A stretch of 64,000 nucleotides of DNA from Theocolax elegans. Its lineage: Eukaryota > Arthropoda > Insecta > Hymenoptera > Cerocephalidae. The position numbers were made by a program, and so were the translations under genes. How positions within the stretch are numbered: the first letter of the stretch is position 1; every line of letters starts with the position of its first letter. Below, in pieces: positions 11,730 through 20,968 of the stretch. Below the pieces are notes generated by a model. The model worked only from the letters and a program-made list of their open reading frames with translations, did no database searches and was not told where the DNA came from. Location: the NCBI GenBank assembly GCA_026168455.1, contig CM047426.1, positions 38,870,175 through 38,934,174 of the forward strand. Reading direction: 5' to 3'.

Positions 11730-13790
11730 ACTAGATAATAGGTACAAGTTTATTTGTACAGTACCAAATTTATAATTTTTAAATAAAAATAAATACTATA
11801 TAAAGGCTTGTATAAATACAAAATTGCACAGTGATATCACAGTTTAAAATATTACAGTCGCAGAATAAATACAATTACGGCGAATATCACAGTAAGTCAA
11901 CAGAATAAAATATAATACAAATAAAACAACTGTCAATACTTCTGTCAGTCACAATACTAAAATACAATTTAAAATTGGACGACACATAAAGTAGTCATTC
12001 GTCATTAGAATCTCCCGTCATCTAACATCCCTTAAATACTTTCATTCATGTTTATATGGGACGATTCAACATAGAATAACGAAATAAATAAATAAGACAA
12101 CATAAACAAATAAATAAATAAACAGTACATTAGGTGAATCTATTCTAATGCCGAGAAGTGTCTCCGAGCCGCGGCCTTAAAATCTTTCAATGAAGCCAGG
12201 CCACTAATTTCTGTCAGTAAGGAGTTCCATAGTTGCGCACCTTGTACCTCTAGGGTGCCGGTTTACCAGTCTCGGTTCGCATCAGGGGAGTTACGAGTTC
12301 TCTTGTGACCCCCTTTCCAAAGCTCCTGGGAGCACATCTACAGAAAAGACTTTTCAAATACGCTGGAATTCGCATGGGAACAATTTTGTACATAAGTACC
12401 GCTATAAAATACTGTCTCCTAGAATCTGTGCGCAGCCAGACCAGAGAATATATGCGAGGCGTCACATGATCATCCCTCTTAATACCGGAAACGGAACGTA
12501 CAAAAGTATTTTGTGAAATCTACAATCGGTTTCTAATGTCCTGCGAAGCATACAACATGACTAATGAACAATAGTCTGTGTGGGGAAACAACAGCGCCTC
12601 GGCGAGCCGCTTTCTAAGAGCCTGAGTAGTGTATTTGTTAAAAATACCCAGACTATATAATACTCTATTAACTTTTTTGTGATATTATCCACATGTAGCT
12701 TCTAAGATAGCTGCGAAGCCAAAACCACACCAAGTCTCAAGATCCTTTCCACAAACGGGATGTATACGCCATCATCCAAGTCAATGACACGACTACTAAG
12801 GTTGTAAAAGTCTTGAAAGCATTAAGTTTGAGTGAGGCGTGCACAGCCCAATCGTGTATTGCAATCGCGACTCTCCGTAGTTTTGCTATCCCCCACCCAG
12901 ATCAGAGTATGGGAGTTGCAAGTAAATCTGTAGATCATGTGCATACAAAACATGTTGTACGCCCGCAGGATGAAGTACATCAGGTAAGCCATTAATGTAT
13001 AGGCAGAAGAGTAGGCGTCCCAGCACTGATCCTTGTGACACTTCCAGGTTTGTTGTAATCCAGGAAGTAAAGTTACCGGACGAAACAACTGCCTGCATAC
13101 GAGACAAAAAGTAAGAGTTTAGCCACAATAAGGCAGACCTAGAGATCCCCATTTGGCTTAGGCGGTCAAGTAAACGAGTAGGAGATATTGTGTCAAACGC
13201 CTTCCTAAAGTCAAACAACAGGAGCATTATAACAAGTTTTATGTCGATCCCTGTACGTATGTCTTCTGTCAACTAAAGCAAAGCAGTTACTGTTGAGTGA
13301 TATGGTAACATCATTTACATTAATCCCTTTAAAGGACAAAACCTTTATTTGTTGCCTGTTGAATTATTACATGGCGGCTCTCATTATCCTCCAGAGAGGA
13401 GACCGACATTTTGAATTCCAAATTGCGCAGCTCTTTATTGTCATTATCAAGAGTATCAGATATACGACTCTGATAATACTCTGTTTTCGTTGGCTCGGTT
13501 CTATCGTCTGTATGTCTTCTAATATGAAGAAATTATTCCAGTATTTTTGGGTTCCTCGTACGTGAGGATCGTCTAAATATTGCGTTACGTTTGCGCTGCA
13601 GATGGGATAATTCTGCGTTCACATAAGGCGGCTTAGATCTTTTCGGATTGTTGGTTTTAAGAGGAGAAAGTAAGTCCACAACCGCTGATATATTATCAAA
13701 GAGACATTCCAGTGCAAGCTTAATGTTAATCTCGGTAACATGAAAATATCATTGCAAGGAATATTTTTAAAATCGCGGTAAGTAATAACA
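11730..13790 (-). mobile_element. LINE 3, 5'-truncated, with decayed RT
   Basis: Minus-strand LINE. The linker region at 13560-13790 reads YRDFKNIPCND, LLSPLKTNNPKRSKPPYVNA and ELSHLQRKRNAIFRR. RT at 12886-13272 shows LLLFDFRKAFDTISP (motif A), SQGSVLGRLLFCLYINGLP (B) and LYAHDLQIYL (C, with YADD changed to YAHD, a lost catalytic aspartate). The RT tail (RRQYFIAVLMYKIVPMRIPA) is at 12250-12465. Sequence 11730-12250 is the AT-rich 3' UTR and ends at the (TC)n tract without the (ATTC)n tail seen in the other family. So this is a different LINE family with the same junction sequence. Confidence 0.75.
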
Positions 13791-13794
13791 TTTG

Positions 13795-14215
13795 TAATAG
13801 TGTTGACTTGTAGATTGATGCATTTTTTTAACGAATCGAACCACATACATTTAGTTTTATTAGCACTGATATGTAAGTTATTGAAAGCGGCCCAAGATGA
13901 TATGCTCTCCAAATCCTGGGTAACTCTGTTAATAATACCAAATGCGTCCCGAACAGAACCGCGGCAATACTCTGTAAAATCATTAGCATAAAGATGATAA
14001 GAGCTATTTTAATACATTAGAGGCATTATTAATGAAGAGAGAAAACAGAAGTGGGCCCAATATACTACCTTATAGGACCCTACAATCTCTAGCTAAGGAT
14101 GTAGAAGTCGCGCCGTCCTGAGTAGTGACCACCTGAGAACAATCTGAAAGGAACGAGCGAACCTAGCAACAGGGTCTGAAAAACCCATAATATAATGGGC
14201 GAGAGAGAGAATATG
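13795..14215 (-). pseudogene. LINE 4, reverse transcriptase fragment
   Basis: A short minus-strand RT piece: GSILGPLLFSLFINNASNV (motif B), LYANDFTEY (motif C, YADD changed to YAND) and SISSWAAFNNLHISANKTK (thumb region, 13830-13910). Stops occur near 14030 and 14070. It joins LINE 3 near 13790, where the thumb sequence of this copy passes directly into the linker sequence of LINE 3. It ends near 14215, close to a (GA)n tract. Confidence 0.7.
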
Positions 14216-14229
14216 TGAGAGAAAGAGTA

Positions 14230-14230
14230 C

Positions 14231-14268
<38 letters not shown>
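14230..14268. repeat. (GA)n microsatellite at a third LINE junction
   Basis: About 19 GA units, with some interruptions on the left. It lies between LINE 4 and the 3' end of LINE 5, whose tail begins ATGAAT as at 3587. Confidence 0.9.
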
Positions 14269-14273
<5 letters not shown>

Positions 14274-14612
14274 TATCCTTTATTTGGCCTTTTTGGTAGA
14301 GACACTGTAAGGAACAATATAAACAAACATTTAGTAACGGAATAACTATACATATGAATAAATAACAAAGTAGCAATTTAAATAACAAAAAATAAAAATG
14401 TAAACAATTTTAAATTATAAGTAAAATAGAATAAATATAAATACAAATAAATAAATACATAAATAACATAAAAATGTACAATTCTGGATACATAAACAAA
14501 TAAATCGAAAAAACAATATATATATAAATAAACAAATAAACGAATCGACAATTTGAGTACGCATCCAAATTAACCTTTAGAAGACGGGAAAAGTTTGGTT
14601 CAAATCGACCTT
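14269..14612 (-). mobile_element. LINE 5, 3' end fragment
   Basis: Its 3' terminal sequence (GAATATCCTTTATTTGGCC on +) matches the end of the LINE fragment at 3637-3680, so both are the same family. The rest is AT-rich 3' UTR. At 14540-14612 a short reading frame (GRFEPNFSRLLKVNLDAYSN) may be the last ORF2 codons, but I cannot confirm it. The 5' side is cut by the TTAA element at 14613. Confidence 0.6.
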
Positions 14613-15246
14613 TTAAGGGGAGGTCGTAACAGAGAAAACTGTCAGTCAAATATGTCACTGTTTTAGTGCGTAAATGGAAATTTGTATTCTGCACTATTCT
14701 CTTCTTTTAATGGATCAAATTACTCCAAATTTGGCACACATTATTAATTTAGTCAGGAGAATAGCGCTCTGGTTTTAATTTAGTCGAAAAATTTCGAATT
14801 ATTATTATTTACCGTAATTTATCTGACCATTGTATTAGATGCAGTTTAATTACGGTTCTTCACTAATTTTTGCTTCTACGCTATGTCATGATACAAAATT
14901 TTACCAGAACAATCGTAATAAAGTATAGAATGGCGCTCTGGTAAGATTTTGTACAAAAAATTATTCAAAACAGCTAAAATTAGTTTGCAAATAATAAACA
15001 GTTTTGCAGGTTATCTGCGAAACATATAAGTTTTTTTATTTTGCCTAATGGTGGCGCTGTGTAATATTCTTATAGGCCTCGATCTGTCGAATCGATCGGT
15101 ATAGACACACATGCGGTGTGCCTTACTTATTGTTATGTATATTACTACATATTATATGATTCTATAATTATTTTTTTATAACCTCAAATTGTCAAATCTG
15201 TCAAATCTGTTAACCCATCAATCAGTTTTGTACGACCTCCCCTTAA
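14613..15246. mobile_element. 634-bp TTAA element with TTAAGGGGAGGTCGTA ends
   Basis: TTAA at 14613-14616 and 15243-15246, with terminal inverted repeats TTAAGGGGAGGTCGTAACA (left) and its complement TACGACCTCCCCTTAA (right). No ORF is present. The ends resemble those of the 5.3-kb element at 56129-61431 (TTAAGGGGATGYCATACCTG), suggesting one superfamily with TTAA targets (Kolobok-like or piggyBac-like; I cannot decide). Internally there are two copies of an ATAGCGCTCTGG/ATGGCGCTCTGG motif. Confidence 0.75.
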
Positions 15247-15391
15247 CCTTTAGACTGCCGGCATGGCTCATATATGAGCCAACCTGTTACCTTGACAACT
15301 ACTCTACAGATATGAGGTGTTTTTATGTATAGATTTTGCACATCAAAAATATCAATTTATAAGGCAAAAATGCCGGCAGTCTAAAGGTTAA
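15243..15391. mobile_element. 149-bp MITE derived from the piggyBac-type element
   Basis: TTAA at both ends and perfect 17-bp inverted repeats CCTTTAGACTGCCGGCA. Its body equals, in reverse orientation, the left 120 bp of the element at 8288, with the subterminal palindrome GGCTCATATATGAGCC next to its own left end. It is therefore an internal-deletion derivative of that family. It was inserted at the TTAA ending the neighbouring 634-bp element, so the two share those four bases. Confidence 0.9.
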
Positions 15392-15449
15392 TTTACCCAA
15401 AATGTATGTATAATATTATTAGATTAGTCGATACAAGTTCCCAATCTGG

Positions 15450-15900
15450 TAAGTGGTCGATATTTCGACCATTCCCGTCTCTAACGAAAAAACCAATATC
15501 AAATTTTTATTGTTAGAATTAGACGAAATATTTGCCTAAAAAGTCTATCAAATTTTAATACTAAATTTTCGTTAAAATCTTATCTAATTCTTATTTTTTC
15601 CATAACTTTTGTCCAAATTCAAATATTTGAGCTTCTTTTTTTAAAACCATGTCTACTTGATCTCAACTATTTAATGGATTCAAGTTGGAGTATGTGCGTC
15701 TATTTCTTTCCGAGTTATTGGCGATTAAGCTTAAACATATTTTTTTCACAATTTTTCGTTAACTGCATATAACTTTCGTCAAATTGTCTATGAGATTGAA
15801 TTTCATATGAATTTTTTCATATTTGGGTACCAGAAAACAGCTATCAAAGTTGCAACAAAATCTGTTTCCCGGAAGGTGGAACCCCTCCTTGTGAGAGAAT
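15450..15900. repeat. Diverged half of a foldback family
   Basis: 15590-15895 resembles the right arm of the 679-bp palindrome at 62903-63581: TTTGAGCTTCTTTTTTT, AAACCATGTCTACTTGA, TTTCCGAGTTATTGGCGATTA, and a terminal CTGTTTCCCGGAAGG...CCTTGTGAG. The left arm is missing. At 15452-15469 GGTCGATATTTCGACC is a degenerate form of the subterminal palindromes of the TTAA elements. No gene was seen between 15391 and 16218. Confidence 0.6.
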
Positions 15901-16218
15901 TTTTGGGCATCCACTGTATTTGCTCAAGTTAGCTGCCGTACATAACCTTTTAGACAGCAGCTGTACTAATTTTTATACCGCTACTGCCCAACAGTGAGGA
16001 TTTTTCGCTATTTGAGCGATACTAGCGCCACATTTGGAGGTCTGGTGCACAATTTTAGTACAGCATCTGCCCAAAACGCTCGTGCGAATACTGTAACGCG
16101 TTTTGGACGTCTAGCGTACTAGCACTTACAGCATATATCCAAAGATTTTCTCAGTGTATATTGTTTGAGATTTATCGTTACGCAAAGTGCATAGGTGGCA
16201 CCTTCGACTTATATTGCG

Positions 16219-17232
16219 CTACGGAAAATGTCGTCCAAGTAATCGAGTGGGAGAGTCATTGCTGTAAGCACACTTATCAGTAGGATCAAGTTTCAATAAC
16301 GACTGAACAACTTGTAATCGAAATGATGGGAAGGATATAGGCTCTTTGTTTCTCACTTTATATAAAGTATGAGCATTAGATAAACATAGATCAAGAAGGT
16401 GAAAAAAATGCTTGCGATACCACATCATTGTTTTTTGGACTGATTCTGTTATAGACAATTATCTATCGATATTATCAATACCACCCAAATTTCTATTGTA
16501 GTTCTGAACACATGTTGGTTTTATAATGACTTCTTTTGTTCGATAATTTTTTATTTCAGTTGCGCAGAATTCAAGTTCATGCACACTTGTAAGCATATGA
16601 ACACTCTGTTTATCTTCCCATTTGAGTGCCATCCAAATATAATTATGAGCGACTTGTGCATTACCTGGTTCTAATTGATCTTCTAGCTTTAGCATTCCTT
16701 TTTTATTTGCTTTCACTGTACCGCAAATTCCTGTATCGAGTTCACGTAAAAACTCTGCCCAAATAGGTGATATATACCAGTTGTCTACGTACATAACATG
16801 ACCCTTATAAAAGTAAGGTTGTAAAAAGTGAGCTACAATATCGCCAGTAATGTCCAAAGCTAACTATTAATAATCAGTATCTGTACCAGTATAAACAAAA
16901 AACCCTAATATGAATCCAGTCTCACAATATACAATCATGACATGTTTGATGCCAAAACGATTTCTCTTTGAAGGAATATGTTGTTTGAATCGAAGCCTAC
17001 CTTGCCATAGTAACATACTTTCATCTATACACAAATTTTTCCCTGGAGGATTAATAGCTGCTGAAAATTGACTTTGTAGGTAATCAATTACTGACTTTAT
17101 TTTTACTAAAGGGTGATTTGCAATTTCTTTGTTATCGTGAAAATGTAAACTACGCAGAATCTGAAGATATCTATCGTGAGACATTATTTAAGAAAAAATT
17201 GAAGTATGCAGAAAGGGATCTGTAGACTAATA
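16219..17232 (-). pseudogene. piggyBac transposase, catalytic part (downstream piece)
   Basis: Minus-strand DDE_Tnp_1_7-type transposase. From the insertion point it reads STDPF (first codon TGG changed to TAG), then MSHDRYLQILRSLHFHDN (17184), NLCIDESMLLWQGRLRFKQ (first catalytic D), VMYVDNWYISP (second D), GTVKANKKGMLK, HELEFCATEIKNYRTKEV, and NLGGIDNIDR (third D). A C-terminal helical part follows (MMWYRKHFFHLLDLC, RLLGRHFP). All three aspartates are present, but there are stops near 16860 and 16458, and the C-terminal cysteine-rich domain is not visible. Its N-terminal part continues at 19976-20377 beyond the insert. When intact it would cut and paste at TTAA. Confidence 0.85.
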
Positions 17233-17269
17233 ACACAGGCCCACAAAAAAAAGTTTCGTGTGCGATATA

Positions 17270-17500
17270 TATGACCACGTGAATTTTATGGTTTTGGGGT
17301 CGCTGAATCCGAATCTGTGGTCTATTTGACCCGAGCACGTCAAGATGAAGGTCAGGCCAAGGTCAAATGCACAAAATTCAACGCAAACAAAGTAAACCAG
17401 TATATCTACATGTTTTTAGGGTCGCTGAATACGAATCCATGGGCCATTTGACCCGGTCACGTCAGGGTCAAGATCAGGCCAAGGTCAAATTCAGAAAATG
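17270..17500. repeat. Subterminal tandem repeat with AGGTCA motifs
   Basis: Two units about 125 bp apart share GGGTCGCTGAATNCGAATC, ATTTGACCCG, CACGTCA and CAGGCCAAGGTCAAAT. Similar wording occurs inside the piggyBac element at 46260-46470. Subterminal arrays like this often bind transposase, but no direct evidence is visible. Confidence 0.7.
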
Positions 17501-17837
17501 TATCGTATAATTGAAAATGCACCAAAACCATCGAATGCATTACTTTATCTGTAAAACTATATCGTAAATTCCAAAATCATTCGATCCCACGACCCTTAGA
17601 TACCTCAAGACCTTACATCAATAACCCTATTACTCAATAATTCGATTATCTCATAAACCGATAAATCCATAACCTAAGACAATCTGCCCTTCCGTACTCT
17701 TTTATCCTCAAATGACCTGTGAAGTGGATTACGCTTGCGTTTTTTACTATTTTCAGTGTTCTCTCTTTTTAATGTCCAACAGCAGTCAGCTATCATATGT
17801 GCATTCCACCTACCCTGATAACGTCTTTCCATTTCCT

Positions 17838-18660
17838 TCATATCTTGATGAAAGTTTCTCCTTGTTCTTTGCTGTAATCCCCAAGATTTTGTGGGAAGTT
17901 ATCAAGATGCGTATCAAGAAAATGCAACTTGTAACTCATGAAACAGCCCAATTTCTCATAGTTTGTGAGGATTTCGACTACCAATTCCCTATAGTTTCCA
18001 CTCTTGTGATTACCCAAAAAAATTTCAACTATGCTGTTAAAGCTAAGCCATGCAACTAGTTCTCTCTCGGACATTGTTTTAACGAATGATTCATCTCGTA
18101 GCAACTTACGAATTTGAGGTCCATCAAAGATATCTTCCTTCAATTTTGCACTAGATAAAGCTGGAAACTGTTTAACCAAGTAAGTAAAACATTGTCTTTC
18201 CTTATCTAAAGTTTTTACATATTATTTCATTAAACCAAGTTTTGTGTACAAAGTAGGAAGGAGAATCTTCGAAGGCTCAACCAAGGGTTTGTTTATGATG
18301 TTCATAGATCCAGTTAGCATTGTTACTCGAGCTGGCCAATCTTTTTTAGTACAATGACTACTGCGATCTCGACTATCCCATAAGCACAGAAAGCATGGAA
18401 ACTTTGTGAAACCAGATTGCTGACCCAGAATTAGAGTGAGTATCTTAAGATCCCCACAAATCTGCCAATTGTGTTCTGTGTACTTCATCTTATTCAAAAC
18501 TATCTCAATATTTTCATGTTTCCTTCAACGTTACCGAATGGGTTACGGGTACAGGTGCATACACATTTGTATTATGTAACAACACTGCTTTGGGACTTCG
18601 TTTAGAGAAAACTATGAACAGCTGTGACGGGCATAACCATATATATATATAGACGTATGG
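17838..18660 (-). pseudogene. Uncharacterised transposase-like gene, middle and C-terminal part
   Basis: Minus-strand remnant of a repetitive protein family that I recall as common in insects and cnidarians and usually annotated as uncharacterised. Readable pieces: FSKRSPKAVLLHNTNVYAPV (about 18600), KMKYTEHNWQICGDLKILTL (about 18480), GFTKFPCFLCLWDSRDRSSH, LTGSMNIINKPLVEPSKIL, then AKLKEDIFDGPQIRKLLRDE, VEIFLGNHKSGNYRELV and LHFLDTHLDNFPQNLGDYSK. The frameshift near 18525 and the break between 18222 and 18179 show decay. Two more pieces of the family occur at 39880-40259 and 52130-52870. The likely role is transposase of the surrounding CACAG-ended element; the family link is memory-based and the function inferred. 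Confidence 0.65.
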
Positions 18661-18677
18661 TTAGGCTCCAGTCACAT

Positions 18678-18753
18678 AGCGTAATAGCTCAAGCGGTAGA
18701 ATGTAAGCGCGCCACGCAAGAGGTCCGGGTTCAAGCCCGACTCTCGGAAGTTT
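18678..18753 (+). other. tRNA-Gly-like pseudo-tRNA / Pol III promoter
   Basis: Contains a consensus A box (TAGCTCAAGCGG, 18685-18696) and B box (GGTTCAAGCC, 18728-18737), followed directly by a T run (18751-18757) that could stop Pol III. The central part (GGTAGAATG...GCGCCACGC...CCGGGTTCAA) resembles tRNA-Gly(GCC). The T stem is shortened and the acceptor arms do not pair, so it is not a functional tRNA. It is more likely a tRNA-derived (SINE-like) relic. Confidence 0.55.
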
Positions 18754-19140
18754 TTTTAATTGTTTAAATTAATTTATTTAAACAATTAATAAATCAAAAT
18801 TGATAAAATTTATAATTTTATTTAAAAAATTTTTTATTTTGCAAAATTTAGGTACGACTAAAATTGACTAAGTTGCAAATTTATATTGTTTATAGTTAAA
18901 ATTAATAAAATTTGAAAATTTCTTTAAATTATACATTATATTTATATAAAAAATATATGTAAGAAAAGTAATAAAAAATAAATAAGTATTTGAACAATAA
19001 ATTAAAGTAAAATGAATTTTATCAATTAAAATTAAAATTAAGATTGTTTTTCACGTTTGTTAATTATTATATTAATATAAAAGTCAGATTTTGAAAATAA
19101 CGAAAATCAATATAAAGACAGAAAGGTTGACGACCCTGCG
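18754..19140. other. AT-rich sequence without gene
   Basis: Very AT-rich stretch downstream of the pseudo-tRNA, with local inverted repeats such as AATTGTTTAAATTAATTT / TTTAAACAATT. No ORF or recognised repeat was seen. Confidence 0.5.
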
Positions 19141-19148
19141 CCAAAATC

Positions 19149-19379
19149 ATGCGAAATAACAAAGAGGACAATAAGAAGAGAGGGAAGCCGAAAACTCCAG
19201 CTGTAGGTGCGAAGAAGGTGGGAGAGAAGTCCTCATCTCTAACCAAATGTACAAAACCGGCCGTCTCGCTGTCGAAAGCAGCATTCGCCTCGAGCTGTAA
19301 GGCGAGGAAGGAAGCACCCTCCTCGCCACTTCTAGAAATACATTTCTGTTGCCATTTAAAATCTTTTGAGTTTGATTAA
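19149..19379 (+). CDS. Small basic hypothetical protein upstream of the hairpin array
   Basis: A 76-codon ORF starting MRNNKEDNKKRGKPKTPAVG and ending CHLKSFEFD. The first two thirds are rich in Lys and Ser (VGEKSSSLTK), with no membrane segment and no domain I recognise. It is GC-richer than its surroundings. The stop codon lies 32 bases before the first of five hairpins, so the hairpins would form the 3' UTR of its mRNA. A basic protein beside a repeated RNA structure could be an RNA-binding partner, but this is conjecture. It may also be a chance ORF; no promoter or codon-level proof is available. Confidence 0.3.
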   Translation: MRNNKEDNKKRGKPKTPAVGAKKVGEKSSSLTKCTKPAVSLSKAAFASSCKARKEAPSSPLLEIHFCCHLKSFEFD

Positions 19380-19410
19380 ACAGCCAGAGGTGTAATGTTT
19401 ATTTGAAAGT

Positions 19411-19775
19411 ACTTGGATAAGATGGAATGCTGGAATCATTCCAATCTTTCCCCAAGTCCTTTTATCATTTAGAGCCCATTCCTTGGAATACATTCGGACG
19501 AAAAGGAGCGCTAGATTCGCTTTTTCTTCTACTCAAATTATTCAAAGTTTACTTTTTCCATAGAAAAATACTCAGATGATGTGGAATACTGGATTTATTC
19601 CAACATCTATCTGATTTTTTCTAATATACATTCACCAAAGAGTTTATTGGGCGAGGCCGAACGCTGGATTCGTTCGAACCTCTACCCAACCTCTTATTTC
19701 ATTAAAAATATCCAGAAATCGCTCTGGGATGAGAAGAAACACTGGATTTGTTTCCAATCTACCCCAGACGTTTCT
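19411..19775 (+). ncRNA. Five tandem hairpins with conserved CTGGATT loop (structured RNA candidate)
   Basis: Loops begin at 19430 (CTGGAAT), 19511 (CTAGATT), 19589, 19664 and 19742 (all CTGGATT), a 75-81 base period. Each loop sits on a 6-bp inner stem with different sequence: GGAATG/CATTCC, GCG/CGC (short), GGAATA/TATTCC, CGAACG/CGTTCG, GAAACA/TGTTTC. On the 3' side a bulged A (or CAA/AA) precedes a middle stem (AAGAT/ATCTT, GATGT/ACATC, GAGG/CCTC, AGA/TCT). Then come a 1-3 base bulge and an outer stem (ACTTGG/CCAAGT, TCAGAT/ATCTGA, TTGGG/CCCAA, TCTGGG/CCCAGA). Hairpin 2 is degenerate. Stem sequences vary while pairing is kept, which points to selection on structure. No known RNA family comes to mind. 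Confidence 0.6.
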
Positions 19776-19975
19776 AATTTATACGTTTATTACGGTCCTG
19801 CTAAGTATAAATGTATTTTTATGTAAAGGATCAAAATAGGCCCGTTACACAGCCTCTAATCATTGGATACGTATACATTCTCTTTTAACTCATGCATTGA
19901 CTACAAACTTCTTCAATGTCTTCTTTGCCTACTTCGTCATTTATTCACGATAAATCTTTCTTTGTGGGCCTGTGT

Positions 19976-20377
19976 AATCAGTCATATTACCTTTTCGTAT
20001 ATGACCCATTAGAATCGAAAGACTAAGAACTGTTTCAAGTTCATCTTCTGTAAGAGGATTCCAAGATTTTGTATGTGTATATTGTTTTCCATTATCTTGA
20101 GTTTCATAACGATTCGTCTCGTCTACAATCATTTGAAGTAATGATGAATTAAAAAATAATTCAGATAATCGATAGGATTAGTTCCTTTTATACAAATATT
20201 CGGATGTATTTTTTGTTCATCTTCGAAGTCTTTAATTGATGGATAAAAATACGCTTCGTGAATAATTTCACTTTCATCATAATTATCTTCAAAATTAATG
20301 TCATCAATTTCTCCATTTTTTACGTTATCTTCTACCTCTAGTTCGGATTTATCACTACTCCAACCATCAATTTTCAT
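19976..20377 (-). pseudogene. piggyBac transposase, N-terminal part (upstream piece)
   Basis: Starts at 20377 (MKIDGWSSDKSELEVED), with an acidic N-terminus (NFEDNYDESEIIHEAYFYPS) typical of piggyBac transposases. A frame change near 20130 leads to MIVDETNRYETQDNGK and LTEDELETVLSLSILMGHIR, then KGNMTDY, directly followed by the CACAG-ended insert at 19975. The catalytic part resumes at 17232. The DETNRY and IRKGNMTDY motifs are diagnostic of the family. Confidence 0.8.
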
Positions 20378-20932
20378 TTTATCAAAGATAAGATAATCTG
20401 ATGAAATATTTATATAACAGCATTAAAAAACTTATTATAATACAACAAGTAAATGTGTGCGTATCCTATAAGAATTCTAATCGTAATAGATTATGAATCG
20501 ATTGTATTGATCTGCTACGAATTTAGTGCAATCCAATTGTAATAAATGTTAGACCTCTAAAAGAAAAAAAGTACTTACTTTATTGTAAATACTTATAATT
20601 ATTTATATTTTGGACCTTGGATCTACATAGTTAATGAGATGAATTTTGCGTTAAGCAGTGTTACTTCGAACATACAATTAGCGCAAAAAACGATGTGGAC
20701 ATAACCAACTTGATATATAAAATATCGAAAAAAAAAATTTTGATTTCAAAGTAGCAATTTCCAAGGTCAAGAATCCTGTCAGGAATTTTTTCATAACTTT
20801 TTCAAAGTCAGCGCATCAAAAACATAGATATCCACTCTTTGAAGCTAAAATACTAAAAAATATATATTTGACCTTGAAATAATAATTTTCCTCTTCAGGA
20901 TTTTTTTTACTATTTTTCTATACTCAGCGCAT

Positions 20933-20936
<4 letters not shown>
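20378..20936. other. AT-rich sequence without gene
   Basis: No ORF or recognised element. Two related phrases around 20755-20900 (CAAGGTCAAGAATCCTG, TTTGACCTTGAAATAAT) resemble the AGGTCA-containing repeats found inside other elements of the window. Confidence 0.4.

Positions 20937-20965
<29 letters not shown>
20937..20965. repeat. (AT)n microsatellite
   Basis: About 14 AT units followed by CAGGGTGATCCAGAAAC, a type of sequence often seen at ends of insect DNA transposons. No partner end was found. Confidence 0.85.

Positions 20966-20968
<3 letters not shown>

Larger units (their letters stand above)
17233..19975. mobile_element. DNA transposon with CACAGGCCCACAAA ends, inserted in the piggyBac gene
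   Basis: The left end (17233) reads CACAGGCCCACAAAAAAAAG and the right end, on the minus strand, CACAGGCCCACAAAGAAAG. The flanking 3-bp duplication is TAA (TTA on the minus strand). Removing the insert and one copy restores the transposase frame (DY, stop, STDP), so the borders are well supported. CACAG-type ends plus a 3-bp duplication suggest the CMC (CACTA/Mirage/Chapaev) group; this is inference. Near the left end are two copies of a GGTCGCTGAATNCGAATC repeat (about 17285 and 17410) with several AAGGTCA motifs. It carries a decayed minus-strand gene (17838-18660), a tRNA-like sequence, a small ORF and the hairpin array. Confidence 0.8.
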
